A stretch of 45,076 nucleotides of DNA from Paracoccaceae bacterium (GTDB taxonomy: Bacteria; Pseudomonadota; Alphaproteobacteria; Rhodobacterales; Rhodobacteraceae): NCBI GenBank assembly GCA_016936395.1, contig JAFGXY010000050.1, forward strand, positions 1-45,076, in the 5' to 3' direction. Positions 1-9,156 of this stretch are shown in pieces. Within the stretch, counting starts at the first letter, position 1; the number at the start of each line of letters is the position of its first letter. The notes beneath the pieces were generated by a model. That model did no database searches, was not told the origin of the DNA, and saw only the letters and a list, made by a program, of their open reading frames with translations. A program made the translations under genes and the position numbers.

Positions 1-48
1 GGCATCGGCGGCATCACACCCGCCCAGAAACTGAAGATGGTAGCGTGA
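1..48 (+). pseudogene. C-terminal end of a probable DDE/integrase-type transposase (cut by window edge)
   Basis: An open frame enters from the left edge and ends in TGA at 46-48. Its last 15 residues read GIGGITPAQKLKMVA. This resembles the tail of IS3/IS481-type integrase-core transposases, where a glycine-rich, Thr-Pro-containing motif follows the last catalytic Glu region. About 20 bases downstream lies a short inverted repeat of four C and four G with a G-rich run, as often seen near an IS end. Only the tail is visible, so family and completeness cannot be decided. Confidence 0.4.
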
Positions 49-207
49 ATTCTACGGATGCACCCCGCTAGAAATGGGGGGATTACCGCCTGACCAAGTG
101 AGATGTCGGTGGAGTTCACCGCGCAACGTGATCAGCCAGCCCTTTGCGACGTCTCTGGCCGGTGTAAAGGCCGATCCGGAGCCACTCCCCTGTAAGCTGG
201 ATGCCAA

Positions 208-1077
208 TTATCCGGGCGGCGACTGATAGGTCGAAGCCGGCTCAACATGGGCCGCACGCACGGCCTCCAGCCAGTGATGGATGCACTCCAGTGCAAGGGG
301 TTCGTCCAGAAACGGAATATGACCGCGCTCGGGCACCTCGACGCCACAGATGTCGGGCCTGCGGCGGCACATCTCGGCAAAGGTCTGGTGGCTGAGCACA
401 TCCGAATTGGCCCCGCGGATCACCGCCAGCGGCAACCCCTCGCAGGCCTCGAACAGCGGCCAGACCTCGGGCAGCGGATCAACCATGGCGGCGTCCAGCG
501 CCACACGCAAGGCCGGGTCATAGGTCAGCCCGACATGATCGTCCAGTTGCACATAGTGGCGCACGGTTTCTTCCTGCCAGCGCAGGCTGGGCACATGGAA
601 AAAGCCTGGCATGGCGTGCTGCATCCGGTCAGCCACTTCCGACAGCGTCGGCACCGTGGGTTCCATGCCGACATAGGCACCGATCCGCAGCAGCCCGTCA
701 CGTTCCAGCACCGGGCCGACATCGTTCAGGCACAGCCCCAGCAACCGGTGCTTTTGCGTCGCCGCGATCACCAAACCCAACAGGCCGCCGCGCGATGACC
801 CGATGATCGCCGCCCGGTCAAGACCCAGATGATCCAGCAGGGCTATCGCATCCTTGGCCTCTTGCGCCACGGTATAGGTGGCGGGGCCGGTCCAGTCTGA
901 TCCGCCACGCCCCCGGCTGTCCAGCCGGATCAGGCGCACATCGGGCGGCAGGTGGCGGGCCAGATAGTCAAAATCCCGGCCATCGCGTGACAGCCCGGCA
1001 AGTGCCAGCAGCGGCAGACCTTCCCCTTCGTCGCGAAACGCAAGCTTGGCGCCGTCCTCGGCCCGGAACGTCTGCAT
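208..1077 (-). CDS. alpha/beta-fold hydrolase
   Basis: A 289-residue cytosolic alpha/beta hydrolase. The nucleophile elbow is GSSRGG (around residues 92-97), so the nucleophile is Ser. An HGG-type oxyanion strand is replaced by LAGLSRDG near residue 27. The catalytic His is probably in RGHIPFLD near residue 250, and the acid is upstream of it. The family includes esterases, lactonases and haloperoxidase-like enzymes, so the substrate cannot be read from sequence. It lies about 50 bp behind the 3-hydroxybutyryl-CoA dehydrogenase gene on the same strand. It may be the last gene of the C4-acyl operon, for example an oligomer or thioester hydrolase; that role is inference. The ATG at 1077 follows a purine-rich stretch. 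Confidence 0.85.
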   Translation of the reverse strand: MQTFRAEDGAKLAFRDEGEGLPLLALAGLSRDGRDFDYLARHLPPDVRLIRLDSRGRGGSDWTGPATYTVAQEAKDAIALLDHLGLDRAAIIGSSRGGLLGLVIAATQKHRLLGLCLNDVGPVLERDGLLRIGAYVGMEPTVPTLSEVADRMQHAMPGFFHVPSLRWQEETVRHYVQLDDHVGLTYDPALRVALDAAMVDPLPEVWPLFEACEGLPLAVIRGANSDVLSHQTFAEMCRRRPDICGVEVPERGHIPFLDEPLALECIHHWLEAVRAAHVEPASTYQSPPG

Positions 1078-1127
1078 CCCCCCTCTTGCCCCTCCCTAGG
1101 CCAGTGTCAGGCAAATTCGGACGGGTG

Positions 1128-1988
1128 TCAGGCTGCCGGATAACTCCCAAAGCCCTTGCCCGTCTTGCGCCCAAGGTAACCGGCATGCACCATCTGCTTC
1201 AACAGCGGGCTAGGCCGGTATTTCGGGTCGTCAAAGCCCTGATACAGGGTTTCCATGATGTTCAGCACCACATCCAGCCCGATCAGATCGCCCAGCGCCA
1301 GCGGCCCCATCGGGTGATTGGCCCCCAGTTTCATCATGCTGTCAATGTCTTCGGCGGTGGCCAGACCTTCATAGACGCAATTTATCGCCTCGTTGATCTG
1401 CGGCGCCAGCAGGCGGTTGACGATGAAACCATAGCTGTCCTTGCTGACGCGCGGCGTCTTGCCGATGGCGCGGGTCAACGCGGTGACCGCATCAGACACC
1501 GCGTCGGTGGTTTGCAGCGCGCGGATGATTTCCACCAGTTGCATCACCGGAACCGGGTTGAAGAAGTGCATCCCGATCACACGCCCCGGATGCGCCGAGG
1601 CAGCAGCAAGTTGTGTCAGCGAAATCGACGAGGTGTTCGAGGCGAAAACCGTCTGCTCGGGGCAGATTTGGTCCAGTTTGCCAAGGATGCCCGCCTTCAC
1701 CTCAAGCTTTTCGACAATCGCCTCGATCACGATGTCGCGGTCGGCCATCGGGTCCAGCGTGGTGGCGGTGGTGATGCGGGCCAGCGTGTCGGCGGCCTGC
1801 GTGTCGGTCAGGGTGCCCTTCTTGATCTGGCGGGCAAGGCTGCCCTCCATCGTCTTGCGGGCGCGGTCAAGGGCGGCTTGCGACAGGTCTTGCAGCACCA
1901 CCGGAAACCCGGCAGCGGCGCAGACCTGCGCAATACCGTTGCCCATGGTGCCCGCGCCGATCACGCCAATGGCTTGCAGGGTGGTCAT
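1128..1988 (-). CDS. hbd: 3-hydroxybutyryl-CoA dehydrogenase
   Basis: NAD(P)-dependent (S)-3-hydroxyacyl-CoA dehydrogenase that interconverts acetoacetyl-CoA and 3-hydroxybutyryl-CoA in the cytosol. The Rossmann motif GAGTMGNGIAQ sits at the N-terminus. The catalytic His is in GMHFFNPVPVM, the SSIS motif precedes it, and the C-terminal dimerisation domain contains NHPMGPLALGDLIGLD. Length 286 aa is normal for the Hbd/PaaH family. I chose the ATG at 1988 over an ATG five codons upstream because GAAGGAG lies at proper spacing (about 1995-2001) just before it. It follows bdhA by 11 bp in the same operon. PaaH, the phenylacetate-pathway version, is an alternative name, but no other paa genes are nearby. 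Confidence 0.9.
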   Translation of the reverse strand: MTTLQAIGVIGAGTMGNGIAQVCAAAGFPVVLQDLSQAALDRARKTMEGSLARQIKKGTLTDTQAADTLARITTATTLDPMADRDIVIEAIVEKLEVKAGILGKLDQICPEQTVFASNTSSISLTQLAAASAHPGRVIGMHFFNPVPVMQLVEIIRALQTTDAVSDAVTALTRAIGKTPRVSKDSYGFIVNRLLAPQINEAINCVYEGLATAEDIDSMMKLGANHPMGPLALGDLIGLDVVLNIMETLYQGFDDPKYRPSPLLKQMVHAGYLGRKTGKGFGSYPAA

Positions 1989-1999
1989 CGCGCTCTCCT

Positions 2000-2782
2000 T
2001 CAATGAGCGGTCCAGCCGCCATCAATCGGCAGCGCGGTTCCGGTGATCTGGGCGGCGGCGGGGGTGCACAGAAAGGCCGCAAGCGCGCCGATCTGGCCGG
2101 GCTGCACGAAGGACCGCGTGGGTTGCGACGCCAGCAGCACATCGCGGATCACCGCTTCCTCGGTGATCCCGCGCGCGGCCGCGGTTTCGGGGATTTGCGC
2201 CTCAACCAGCGGTGTCAGCACATAGCCGGGGCAGATGGCGTTTGCGGTCACGCCATGTTCGGCACCTTCCAGCGCCAGCGTCTTGGTCAGGCCGACCACG
2301 CCATGCTTGGCCATCACATAAGCAGATTTATAGGGCGAGGCGACAAGGCCATGCGCCGAGGCCACGTTGATCACCCTTCCCCATTTGCGCGCCTTCATGC
2401 CGGCAAAGGTGGCGCGGCACAGATGCCACGCCGCCGACATGTTGATGGCAAGGATCAGGTTATAGCGATCCACCGGAAAATCTTCGATCGGGGCAACGGT
2501 CTGGATGCCGGCATTGTTCACCACAATGTCGATCTGGCCAAACTGCGCGTTAGTCGCGGCCACCAGATCGGCAATCTGGCCCGGGTCCGACATGTCGGCA
2601 CCATGAAACCCCACCGGCGCCCCGGTCTCGTTCTCGATCGTGGCGCGCTCGGCCTCTATCGCGTCGGGGTCACCAAAGCCGTTCATCATCACGGCATGGC
2701 CTGCCTCGGCCAGCGCGCGGGCGACAGCCAGCCCGATGCCCGAGGTGGATCCGGTAACAATCGCAGTACGGAAATCGGGCAT
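2000..2782 (-). CDS. bdhA: 3-hydroxybutyrate dehydrogenase
   Basis: Short-chain dehydrogenase (260 aa) that oxidises free (R)-3-hydroxybutyrate to acetoacetate with NAD, the first step after PHB depolymerisation. The cofactor motif is TGSTSGIG (residues 10-17). NNAG is followed by a Ser and then YVMAK, the Tyr-x3-Lys pair. The C-terminus GTALPIDGGWTAH is typical of BDH rather than of FabG. A GAGG Shine-Dalgarno precedes the ATG at 2782. It sits between the CoA-transferase genes and hbd, 7 bp and 11 bp away. Ketone-body-type metabolism (BDH, SCOT, thiolase/HBD) fits this neighbourhood. Confidence 0.92.
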   Translation of the reverse strand: MPDFRTAIVTGSTSGIGLAVARALAEAGHAVMMNGFGDPDAIEAERATIENETGAPVGFHGADMSDPGQIADLVAATNAQFGQIDIVVNNAGIQTVAPIEDFPVDRYNLILAINMSAAWHLCRATFAGMKARKWGRVINVASAHGLVASPYKSAYVMAKHGVVGLTKTLALEGAEHGVTANAICPGYVLTPLVEAQIPETAAARGITEEAVIRDVLLASQPTRSFVQPGQIGALAAFLCTPAAAQITGTALPIDGGWTAH

Positions 2783-2789
2783 GGCGGCC

Positions 2790-3446
2790 TCAGCTCAGGG
2801 TCATTTCGGGAACGTCGTCGGGGATCACCAGCGCGGCTTCGGTGGCGGCAAGGATGTCGTCGACGCTGACGCCCGGCGCACGCTCGCGCAAGATCAGGCC
2901 GGCGCCCGTCGGCTCGATCACCGCCAGATCGGTGACAATCAGGTTGACCCGGCGCAACGCGGTCAGCGGCAGGGTACAACGCGGCACGATCTTGGATGCA
3001 CCCTTGGCCGCGTGCTGCATCGCCACCACCACGCGGGCCGCCCCGGTGACCAAATCCATCGCGCCACCCATGCCCGGCACCATCTTGCCCGGCACTTTCC
3101 AGTTCGCCAGATGCCCGGCCTCATCAACCTGCAACCCGCCCAGCACCGTCATGTCCAGATGGCCACCGCGGATCAGGCCAAAGCTCATGGCGCTGTCAAT
3201 GCTGGCCGCCCCCGGCACCGCCGAGACAAAGCTGCCGCCGGCATCGGTCAGATGCGGGTCTTCCATGCCTTCGGGCGGGCGCGCGCCCAGCCCGATCACG
3301 CCATTTTCGGCCTGAAAGAACACGCCCAGACTGGCGGGCACAAAGCTCGCCACCAGGGACGGCAACCCGATGCCAAGGTTGACCAGCATCCCCGGCTTGA
3401 TTTCCTGCGCCACACGGCGGGCGATCAGCGTTTTGGCATCCATCAT
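2790..3446 (-). CDS. atoA: 3-oxoacid CoA-transferase subunit B (AtoA/SCOT-B type)
   Basis: Beta subunit of a heteromeric family I CoA-transferase that moves CoA between succinyl-CoA or acetyl-CoA and acetoacetate. The catalytic Glu is in the motif ENGVIGLG, which forms the glutamyl-CoA thioester in this family. GMLVNLGIGLP near the N-terminus and a GGAMDLV segment are typical of AtoA/ScoB. Length is 218 aa. Two adjacent ATG codons (3446 and 3443) follow GAAGGGGG, and either could start translation. The upstream extension of the open frame overlaps the alpha-subunit gene and is not coding. It starts 8 bp after subunit A, as expected for a 1:1 complex. Exact donor specificity is not visible. 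Confidence 0.92.
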   Translation of the reverse strand: MMDAKTLIARRVAQEIKPGMLVNLGIGLPSLVASFVPASLGVFFQAENGVIGLGARPPEGMEDPHLTDAGGSFVSAVPGAASIDSAMSFGLIRGGHLDMTVLGGLQVDEAGHLANWKVPGKMVPGMGGAMDLVTGAARVVVAMQHAAKGASKIVPRCTLPLTALRRVNLIVTDLAVIEPTGAGLILRERAPGVSVDDILAATEAALVIPDDVPEMTLS

Positions 3447-3454
3447 CGCCCCCT

Positions 3455-4108
3455 TCAGCTTGCACGGATCAGCAGGTGATCGACCAGAACGCCCGGCGTC
3501 TTGACCACATCGGGCGCGATCACGCCCACCGGCACAATGCTTTCCGGCTCGGCAATCACGGTGCGCCCTGCCAAGGCCATCACCGGGTTGAAGTTGTGCG
3601 CGGTCAAAAGGTAGCACAGGTTGCCGACGTAATCGGCCTGCCATGCCGCCAGCAGCGAAAAGTCGGCCTTCAGCGGCTTTTCCAGCAAGAAGCGGTTGCC
3701 GTCCACTTCGACAATCTGCTTGCCGTCTTCCACCTCGGTGGCAAGCCCGGTCGGCGTCAACACGCCACCAAGGCCCATGCCGCCCGCGCGGATGCGTTCG
3801 ACCAAGGTGCCCTGCGGCACCAGTTCCACCTCGATCTCGCCTGCGATCATCTTGGCCTGGGTTTCCGGGTTCAGCCCGATATGGCTGGTGATGACCCGCG
3901 CCACAGCCCCCGCCGTGATCAGCTTGCCGATGCCCTTGCCCGGCATCGCGGTGTCATTGCCGATCACGGTCAGGCCGCGTGCGCCGCGCGCCACCAGCGC
4001 GTCGATCATCCGCTCGGGCGTGCCAACGGCCATGAAGCCGCCGATCATCAGGCTTGCGCCATCGGGGATCATCTCGGCCGCCGCCGCCGGGGTTAACGCG
4101 CCTTTCAT
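3455..4108 (-). CDS. atoD: 3-oxoacid CoA-transferase subunit A (AtoD/SCOT-A type)
   Basis: Alpha subunit (217 aa) partnering the downstream subunit B. The N-terminal IPDGASLMIGGFMAVGTPERMI segment carries the GGF motif at the CoA-binding site. GNDTAMPGKGIGKL and SHIGLNPET follow as in AtoD proteins. A strong AGGAGG precedes the ATG at 4108. The start overlaps the acetate kinase stop codon by four bases (ATGA), implying translational coupling. Together the two subunits would activate acetoacetate from BdhA to acetoacetyl-CoA. Confidence 0.92.
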   Translation of the reverse strand: MKGALTPAAAAEMIPDGASLMIGGFMAVGTPERMIDALVARGARGLTVIGNDTAMPGKGIGKLITAGAVARVITSHIGLNPETQAKMIAGEIEVELVPQGTLVERIRAGGMGLGGVLTPTGLATEVEDGKQIVEVDGNRFLLEKPLKADFSLLAAWQADYVGNLCYLLTAHNFNPVMALAGRTVIAEPESIVPVGVIAPDVVKTPGVLVDHLLIRAS

Positions 4109-5289
4109 GCCGCCTCCTGCTCTGCCAGACCTACCGCCGCCCGTGCGGCACGGGCAATGACAAGTTCTTCGTTGGTGGGAACAACCATCACCGTGGTCCG
4201 CGCCTGATCGGACGAGATCACCTGAGCGTTCTCGGCGTTTCGGGTGGGATCAACCTCGATCCCCATCCAGCCCAGACGTTCGCAGATGCGGGCGCGGATC
4301 AGACGCGAGTTTTCGCCAATGCCGCCGGTGAACACCAGCGCGTCAATGCCGCCCACGGACGCGGCCATCGCCCCCACTTCGCGCTGACAGCGGGCCACAA
4401 AGTAATCAATCGCCTGACCGGCCTCGACCGTGCCCGCCGCTTCCAGCGTGCGCATGTCGTTTGACAGGCCCGACAGGCCCAAAAGTCCCGACTGCTTGTA
4501 CAAAAGGTCAGAGATCTGCGACGGCGTCATGCCCTTTTGATCCATCAGGTACAGCAGCACCCCGGGGTCAAGCTGGCCGCAGCGGGTGCCCATCGGCAGG
4601 CCCTCAAGCGCGGAAAACCCCATGGTCGACGCGATCGACCGGCCGTCTTGCAGCGCGCACATCGACGCGCCGTTGCCCAGATGCGCCACCACGACCCGGC
4701 CCTTGGCCAGATGCGGCGCAATGTGGCCAAGCGCGCCTGCGATATAGTCATAGCTCAGGCCATGAAAGCCATAACGGCGCACGCCCTCGTCATAGAACGC
4801 GCGCGGCAGGGCAAAGACATCGTTGACCCAAGGGTGATTGCGGTGGAACGCGGTGTCGAAACAGGCCACCTGCGGCACACCGGGAAACGCCTCTGTCGCG
4901 GCACGGATGCCAGACAGGTTGTGTGGCTGGTGCAAGGGTGCAAAGGCCGACAGGTCGGCCAGATGGATCAGCACCTCGTTGTTCACGGTAACCGGCGCTG
5001 AAAACGCATTTCCGCCGTGAACCACCCGGTGACCGACCGACAACACCGCCAGATCGGGGTAAATCGCACGCAGGCTTTTGATCGCTGCCTGCATCGCCCC
5101 CGTATGCGTGGTCAGATCATCGGGGGCGACCGCGATTGGCGCCCCGTCCGGGCCTTTCAGTTTCAGCGTGCCCTCGGGACCAATACGGTCGGCAAGGCCG
5201 GTCGCCAAGGGCACGGCCCCTTGCGCCGGATAGAGCGCCAGTTTCAGCGAGGATGACCCAGCGTTCAGCGTCAGAACCGCGTCAGTCAT
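4105..5289 (-). CDS. ackA: acetate/propionate/butyrate kinase
   Basis: A 394-residue ASKHA-fold acyl kinase. It converts acyl-phosphate and ADP to free acid and ATP, or the reverse. The N-terminal signature LNAGSSSLK and the HRVVHGG motif are intact. So are the FHGLSYDY segment, GNGASMCALQDGRS and the FTGGIGENS adenosine-binding motif. Length matches AckA (about 400 aa) rather than the shorter butyrate kinase Buk. It overlaps the upstream phosphotransacylase gene by 8 bp and the downstream atoD by 4 bp. This gives a classical Pta-Ack pair, embedded here in a hydroxybutyrate gene set. Acetate is the default substrate; C3/C4 acids are possible given the context. Confidence 0.93.
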   Translation of the reverse strand: MTDAVLTLNAGSSSLKLALYPAQGAVPLATGLADRIGPEGTLKLKGPDGAPIAVAPDDLTTHTGAMQAAIKSLRAIYPDLAVLSVGHRVVHGGNAFSAPVTVNNEVLIHLADLSAFAPLHQPHNLSGIRAATEAFPGVPQVACFDTAFHRNHPWVNDVFALPRAFYDEGVRRYGFHGLSYDYIAGALGHIAPHLAKGRVVVAHLGNGASMCALQDGRSIASTMGFSALEGLPMGTRCGQLDPGVLLYLMDQKGMTPSQISDLLYKQSGLLGLSGLSNDMRTLEAAGTVEAGQAIDYFVARCQREVGAMAASVGGIDALVFTGGIGENSRLIRARICERLGWMGIEVDPTRNAENAQVISSDQARTTVMVVPTNEELVIARAARAAVGLAEQEAA

Positions 5290-6667
5290 GCGCGCGCACC
5301 CCGGCGAAATGGTGGATCGCCGCCACCGCGCAAGAGGCCAGCCGCGACATCGGGCTGTCCGAGCGCGAGTTCAAGATGACCGGCACCTTGGCGCCCAGCA
5401 CCAGCCCGGCGCCCTCGGCATGGCTGACAAAGGCCAGTTGCTTGGCCAGCATGTTGCCCGCATCGATCCCCGGCACCACAAGGATATTCGCCCGCCCTGC
5501 CACGCCGCCTTTCAGCCCCTTGGTGCGGGCGGCGGCCATGTCGATGGCATTGTCCATCGCCAATGGGCCTTCAACCATGCCGCCCTTGATCTGACCGCGA
5601 TCCGCCATTTTCGACAGCAGGGCCGCGTCAATCGACGACTGGATCGCCGGGTTTACGGTTTCCACCGCCGACAAGACGCCGACCCGCGGCTCCATCCCCA
5701 GCGACAGCGCAAGGTCGATGGCGTTCTGGCAAATGTCCATTTTGGTGGCAAGGTCCGGCGCGATGTTGATGGCAGCGTCGGTCACCATGATCGGCTCGGG
5801 CTGGCCCGGCACGTCCATCACGAAGACATGGGTAAAACGGCGACCGACCCGCAGGCCGGTGCCTTTTTCCAGCATCGGTTTCAGCAGGTCATCGGTGTGC
5901 AGATGCCCCTTCATCACCGCCGCCGCGCGCCCCTCGTGCACCAGGGCGCAGGCCATGGCAGCGGCGGCAAGATCGCTTGGCGCGTCGATGATCTCGATCC
6001 CGGTCAGATCGGCACCGATCTCAACTGCCGTTGCCTGTATCCGCGCAGCGTTGCCGATCAGGATCGGTGTGATGATGCTTTCGCGGCCCGCCAGCAAGGC
6101 GCCGCCCAGCGAATTACCGTCATCCGGGCAGACCACCGCTGTCGGGATGGCCGGCAATGGGCGGGCGCGTTCAAGCAGTGCCTCGAAATGCCGGTGCCTT
6201 TGCACGATCAGTCCCGGAATTTCGACCGTATCGCTTTCGAACTTTTCCGCCGGGGCCAGCACCTCGGCCTCGCCGGAAATGATCACTTGATTGTCGGCAA
6301 TGCGGCGCACGCTGGTAGACAGGCGCACCGCGCCTTCGGCCAGCTTTTCCAGAACCTCGACCCGACAGAGCACCTCCTCACCGGCATGGGCACGGGTATG
6401 GAAATCAAGGGTCTGACGCCGATACAACGTGCCCGCGCCGGGCAGTTGCGTGCCCAGCACCGCCGAGATCAGGGATGCCACGAACATGCCCGGCGCGACC
6501 CGCTCGGTATGGCCGTTGCCGTCCAGATCGCTGTCGGTCAGGTGCATCGGGTTGTAATTACCCGATGCCACCGCAAAGACATACAGATCGTCATTGGTGA
6601 TCAGGCGGCGAAGCTCGGCAAAGTCACCGGGCTGCAGCTCGTCAATCGTTCGGTTCACCATATGCAT
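5282..6667 (-). CDS. MaoC-like hydratase / phosphate acyltransferase fusion
   Basis: A two-domain protein of 461 aa. Residues about 10-140 form a MaoC hot-dog domain, and about 175-460 form a phosphate acetyl/butyryltransferase (PTA_PTB). The second domain converts acyl-CoA and phosphate to acyl-phosphate for the kinase encoded next. In the MaoC half the usual Gly-Asp-x-Asn-Pro-x-His hydratase motif reads GNYNPMH: the catalytic Asp is Asn37, while His42 is kept. Hydratase activity is therefore uncertain. The PTA half shows VMDVPGQPEPIMVTDAAINI and a GGVAGRANILVVP segment typical of the family. The ATG at 6667 is 1 bp after the upstream stop; an ATG two codons further (6661) is equally possible. 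Such fusions are commonly annotated as bifunctional enoyl-CoA hydratase/phosphate acetyltransferase. Confidence 0.9.
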   Translation of the reverse strand: MHMVNRTIDELQPGDFAELRRLITNDDLYVFAVASGNYNPMHLTDSDLDGNGHTERVAPGMFVASLISAVLGTQLPGAGTLYRRQTLDFHTRAHAGEEVLCRVEVLEKLAEGAVRLSTSVRRIADNQVIISGEAEVLAPAEKFESDTVEIPGLIVQRHRHFEALLERARPLPAIPTAVVCPDDGNSLGGALLAGRESIITPILIGNAARIQATAVEIGADLTGIEIIDAPSDLAAAAMACALVHEGRAAAVMKGHLHTDDLLKPMLEKGTGLRVGRRFTHVFVMDVPGQPEPIMVTDAAINIAPDLATKMDICQNAIDLALSLGMEPRVGVLSAVETVNPAIQSSIDAALLSKMADRGQIKGGMVEGPLAMDNAIDMAAARTKGLKGGVAGRANILVVPGIDAGNMLAKQLAFVSHAEGAGLVLGAKVPVILNSRSDSPMSRLASCAVAAIHHFAGVRAHD

Positions 6668-6668
6668 C

Positions 6669-9146
6669 TTACTTCACCGCAGCAGGGGCTTCTTCGACAG
6701 GTTTGGGCGCAGTCCCACGGCGCGCCTTGGGTGCGGCGATGACGGCCTCGACGGCGGGCGCAGCCAGCGGATCATCCTCGACACTGCCGGTGACGGGGGG
6801 CAGACCCAGAACTTCGCAGAACCGTTGCAACAAGGACAGGGTGCGCGGCGACATTTCTTCCAGCGTGCCCGGCACGTATTGCACCACCTTCAACGCCAGT
6901 TCCCGTTCGGCCTGATCGGGCAGCAGCAGGGGCAGCGTCTCGATGGCGCGCTCAGGCTCATAGGTGGCGATCAGGGTTTGCTGGTGGATGATCATCGACC
7001 GGCGTTCAGCGCCCAGACTGCGGAACGGTTCATCCTGCGTCAGCACCCGGCTGGACCGTTCCAGACGGTCGCGCCGCACCTGACCGCGGTTTTCCGCCAG
7101 CAAGACCAGCATGCGGATCACGGCCTCGGGAAAGCCGCCCAGTTCCATCGTCATCAAAGCTTGCGACACTTCGGGCAGACCGCGCAATTCGTCCCTCGAC
7201 TTCAGCGTGCGGCGGGCTTCATGGGTCTTGCCGAAGGCACGCGCCCAAGGGTTGCCCCACATGGTGTAGAACGCCAACTCGAAGGTCATGTCGCGCACAT
7301 CGCGCATCATGTCGATCATCTGCTCGGTGCCTTGCACCCACAGCGCCTCGGCTGCCAGAAACGGGTTTTCCGGGGCCGCCTTGGCGCGGCTGTCGCGCAC
7401 CTTTTCGGCCATCGATTCAACCTGCTGCATCGCCGGGTTGCGCGACGAGGCCAGCGCCCGCGTCAACCGTGCCGGATGCAGGGCCCGGCTCATCTCGGCC
7501 CCGGTCTGGGTCACCGTCGCCTGAATCATCGGGCGCAACAGCATGTCATAAAGCTGAGACTGCACTTCGGACGCCCGCGCGACAGCGGCAAACGGCCGTT
7601 CGTCGTCGTGGCCATCGTCCAGCAGACGAATGTCGTCCATCGTCCGCTCGGCAAAGCCGACGGTAAAGTGCTTGCACCCGTCCTTTTCGGTGACATCCTC
7701 GATCCGCATTTCATACAGACCCGGGGCAAGGGCTTCGATGGTTTTCAGGGTCGAGGCGACCTCGGAATGTTCCTTGTTGGCAATCTGGCTGGACACAAAG
7801 ATACCCAGATGGCCAACCTGATCGTGCACCATATAGACGATGCGCTGACCACGGATGCGGATTTCATCGACATCGGCATAGGTTTCGGCGATCCAGTTCA
7901 GCGCCTGCTGCGGCGGGGTAATGTTGTCACCGTGGCTGGCAAAGACGATGATCGGTGCACGGATGGCCTTCAGGTCCACCGGGCGGCCGGGTTCGATCCG
8001 GGCCTCGTTCTTGATCAGGCGGTTGCCGACGAACAACTGCTCGACGATCCATTTGATTTCCGGCTCGTTCAGCAAGAAAAAGCCGCCCCACCAACGCTCG
8101 AACTCAAGAAAGGTCTTGTCGCCCTTGTCAATGTCGCGAAACAGGTCGGTGTATTTGCGGAACAAGGTGCGCGACGGGTTCATCTGTTCAAAATTCTGCA
8201 CCAGATGCGCCCCGTCGAAAATGCCGCCGCCAAGGTCTGACAGCATCATCGGAATCCAGGTGCCACCCAGCACGCCCGCGTTGTAGCGCATGACATTTTC
8301 GCCCACACGACCCGACCACGGGTCAACCGGTGCGCCGTTGATCACGATGGGGCCGGTCAGATCAGGGTTCGTCGCGGCCAAAAGCAGCGTGGCCCAACCG
8401 CCCTGACAGTTGCCGATCACCACCGGCTTGGCCGACAAGGGATGCAATCGCATGACTTCGCGCACAAAGGCCGCTTCACTTCGGGTAACATAGGACAGAT
8501 ACTGCCCTTCGGCAGGTTCGCGGCGGAACGCCACGAAATAGACCGGGTGGCCTTCCCGCAATGCCACGCCCACCTGACTGTCGGCCTTGAAGCCACCGAT
8601 GCCCGGCCCGTGGCCCGCGCGCGGGTCGATCACGATATAGGGGCGGCGGGTCGGGTTGATGGTCACGCCTTCGGGCGGCAGGATGCGCAGCAGGATGTAG
8701 TTCGACGGAAACGGCAGATCCTTGCCATCCATCACCAGTTCGTGGTCATAGATCAGCACCGGCGGGCAACCTGCCGCCTCATGCTCCAGAAAGATGTCAC
8801 CGCGCTTGCGCAGGGTGTCCATCGTCAGGATCGCGCGTTCGGCGGCATCGCGCAGATAGCCAGCCCAAGCCCCCGCCAGCCCGCCTGTCGCCTGCACCGT
8901 CCGCAAGGACTCCATCAGGCTTTCGGTCTTTTCCACCATGTCGCGGGTCCGCTCGCTGTGCGTATCGACGATCCGTTTGGAATGTCGGGCAGCGGCTGTG
9001 GACAGGATATTGCTGGTGGACGCCGATGCCGCAAGCTCGGTTTCCATCGCCTCCATCACGCGGCGCAGGGCGTCCAGCGCATCGCCTTCGGGGCGGGGAA
9101 CAGAGGGTTGGCGGGCAGGATCGAACAGATCGAAAACATTGGCCAT
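6669..9146 (-). CDS. DUF3141-family protein, PHA-synthase-like alpha/beta hydrolase
   Basis: A large protein (825 aa from the chosen start) matching DUF3141, a family distantly related to polyhydroxyalkanoate synthases. An alpha/beta hydrolase core occupies roughly residues 120-430. Its nucleophile elbow is GNCQGG, with Cys in place of Ser, as in the G-x-C-x-G lipase box of PHA synthases. The likely Asp is in SHGDNITPP and the His in DQVGHLGIF. The C-terminal 350 residues have no function I recognise and end in an Ala/Pro/Lys-rich tail. ATG 9146 is preferred over an upstream in-frame ATG at 9197, because AGGA precedes it and the longer form would overlap fabI. No biochemical role is established as far as I know; the context suggests acyl transfer or polymer turnover. 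Confidence 0.85.
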   Translation of the reverse strand: MANVFDLFDPARQPSVPRPEGDALDALRRVMEAMETELAASASTSNILSTAAARHSKRIVDTHSERTRDMVEKTESLMESLRTVQATGGLAGAWAGYLRDAAERAILTMDTLRKRGDIFLEHEAAGCPPVLIYDHELVMDGKDLPFPSNYILLRILPPEGVTINPTRRPYIVIDPRAGHGPGIGGFKADSQVGVALREGHPVYFVAFRREPAEGQYLSYVTRSEAAFVREVMRLHPLSAKPVVIGNCQGGWATLLLAATNPDLTGPIVINGAPVDPWSGRVGENVMRYNAGVLGGTWIPMMLSDLGGGIFDGAHLVQNFEQMNPSRTLFRKYTDLFRDIDKGDKTFLEFERWWGGFFLLNEPEIKWIVEQLFVGNRLIKNEARIEPGRPVDLKAIRAPIIVFASHGDNITPPQQALNWIAETYADVDEIRIRGQRIVYMVHDQVGHLGIFVSSQIANKEHSEVASTLKTIEALAPGLYEMRIEDVTEKDGCKHFTVGFAERTMDDIRLLDDGHDDERPFAAVARASEVQSQLYDMLLRPMIQATVTQTGAEMSRALHPARLTRALASSRNPAMQQVESMAEKVRDSRAKAAPENPFLAAEALWVQGTEQMIDMMRDVRDMTFELAFYTMWGNPWARAFGKTHEARRTLKSRDELRGLPEVSQALMTMELGGFPEAVIRMLVLLAENRGQVRRDRLERSSRVLTQDEPFRSLGAERRSMIIHQQTLIATYEPERAIETLPLLLPDQAERELALKVVQYVPGTLEEMSPRTLSLLQRFCEVLGLPPVTGSVEDDPLAAPAVEAVIAAPKARRGTAPKPVEEAPAAVK

Positions 9147-9156
9147 GGAACTATCC

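Noticed and set aside
3643..4160. Long plus-strand frames opposite the CoA-transferase and kinase genes
   Set aside because: They are antisense to well-supported genes, are Arg/Pro/Ser/Ala-rich as GC-rich shadow frames usually are, and show no family motif.
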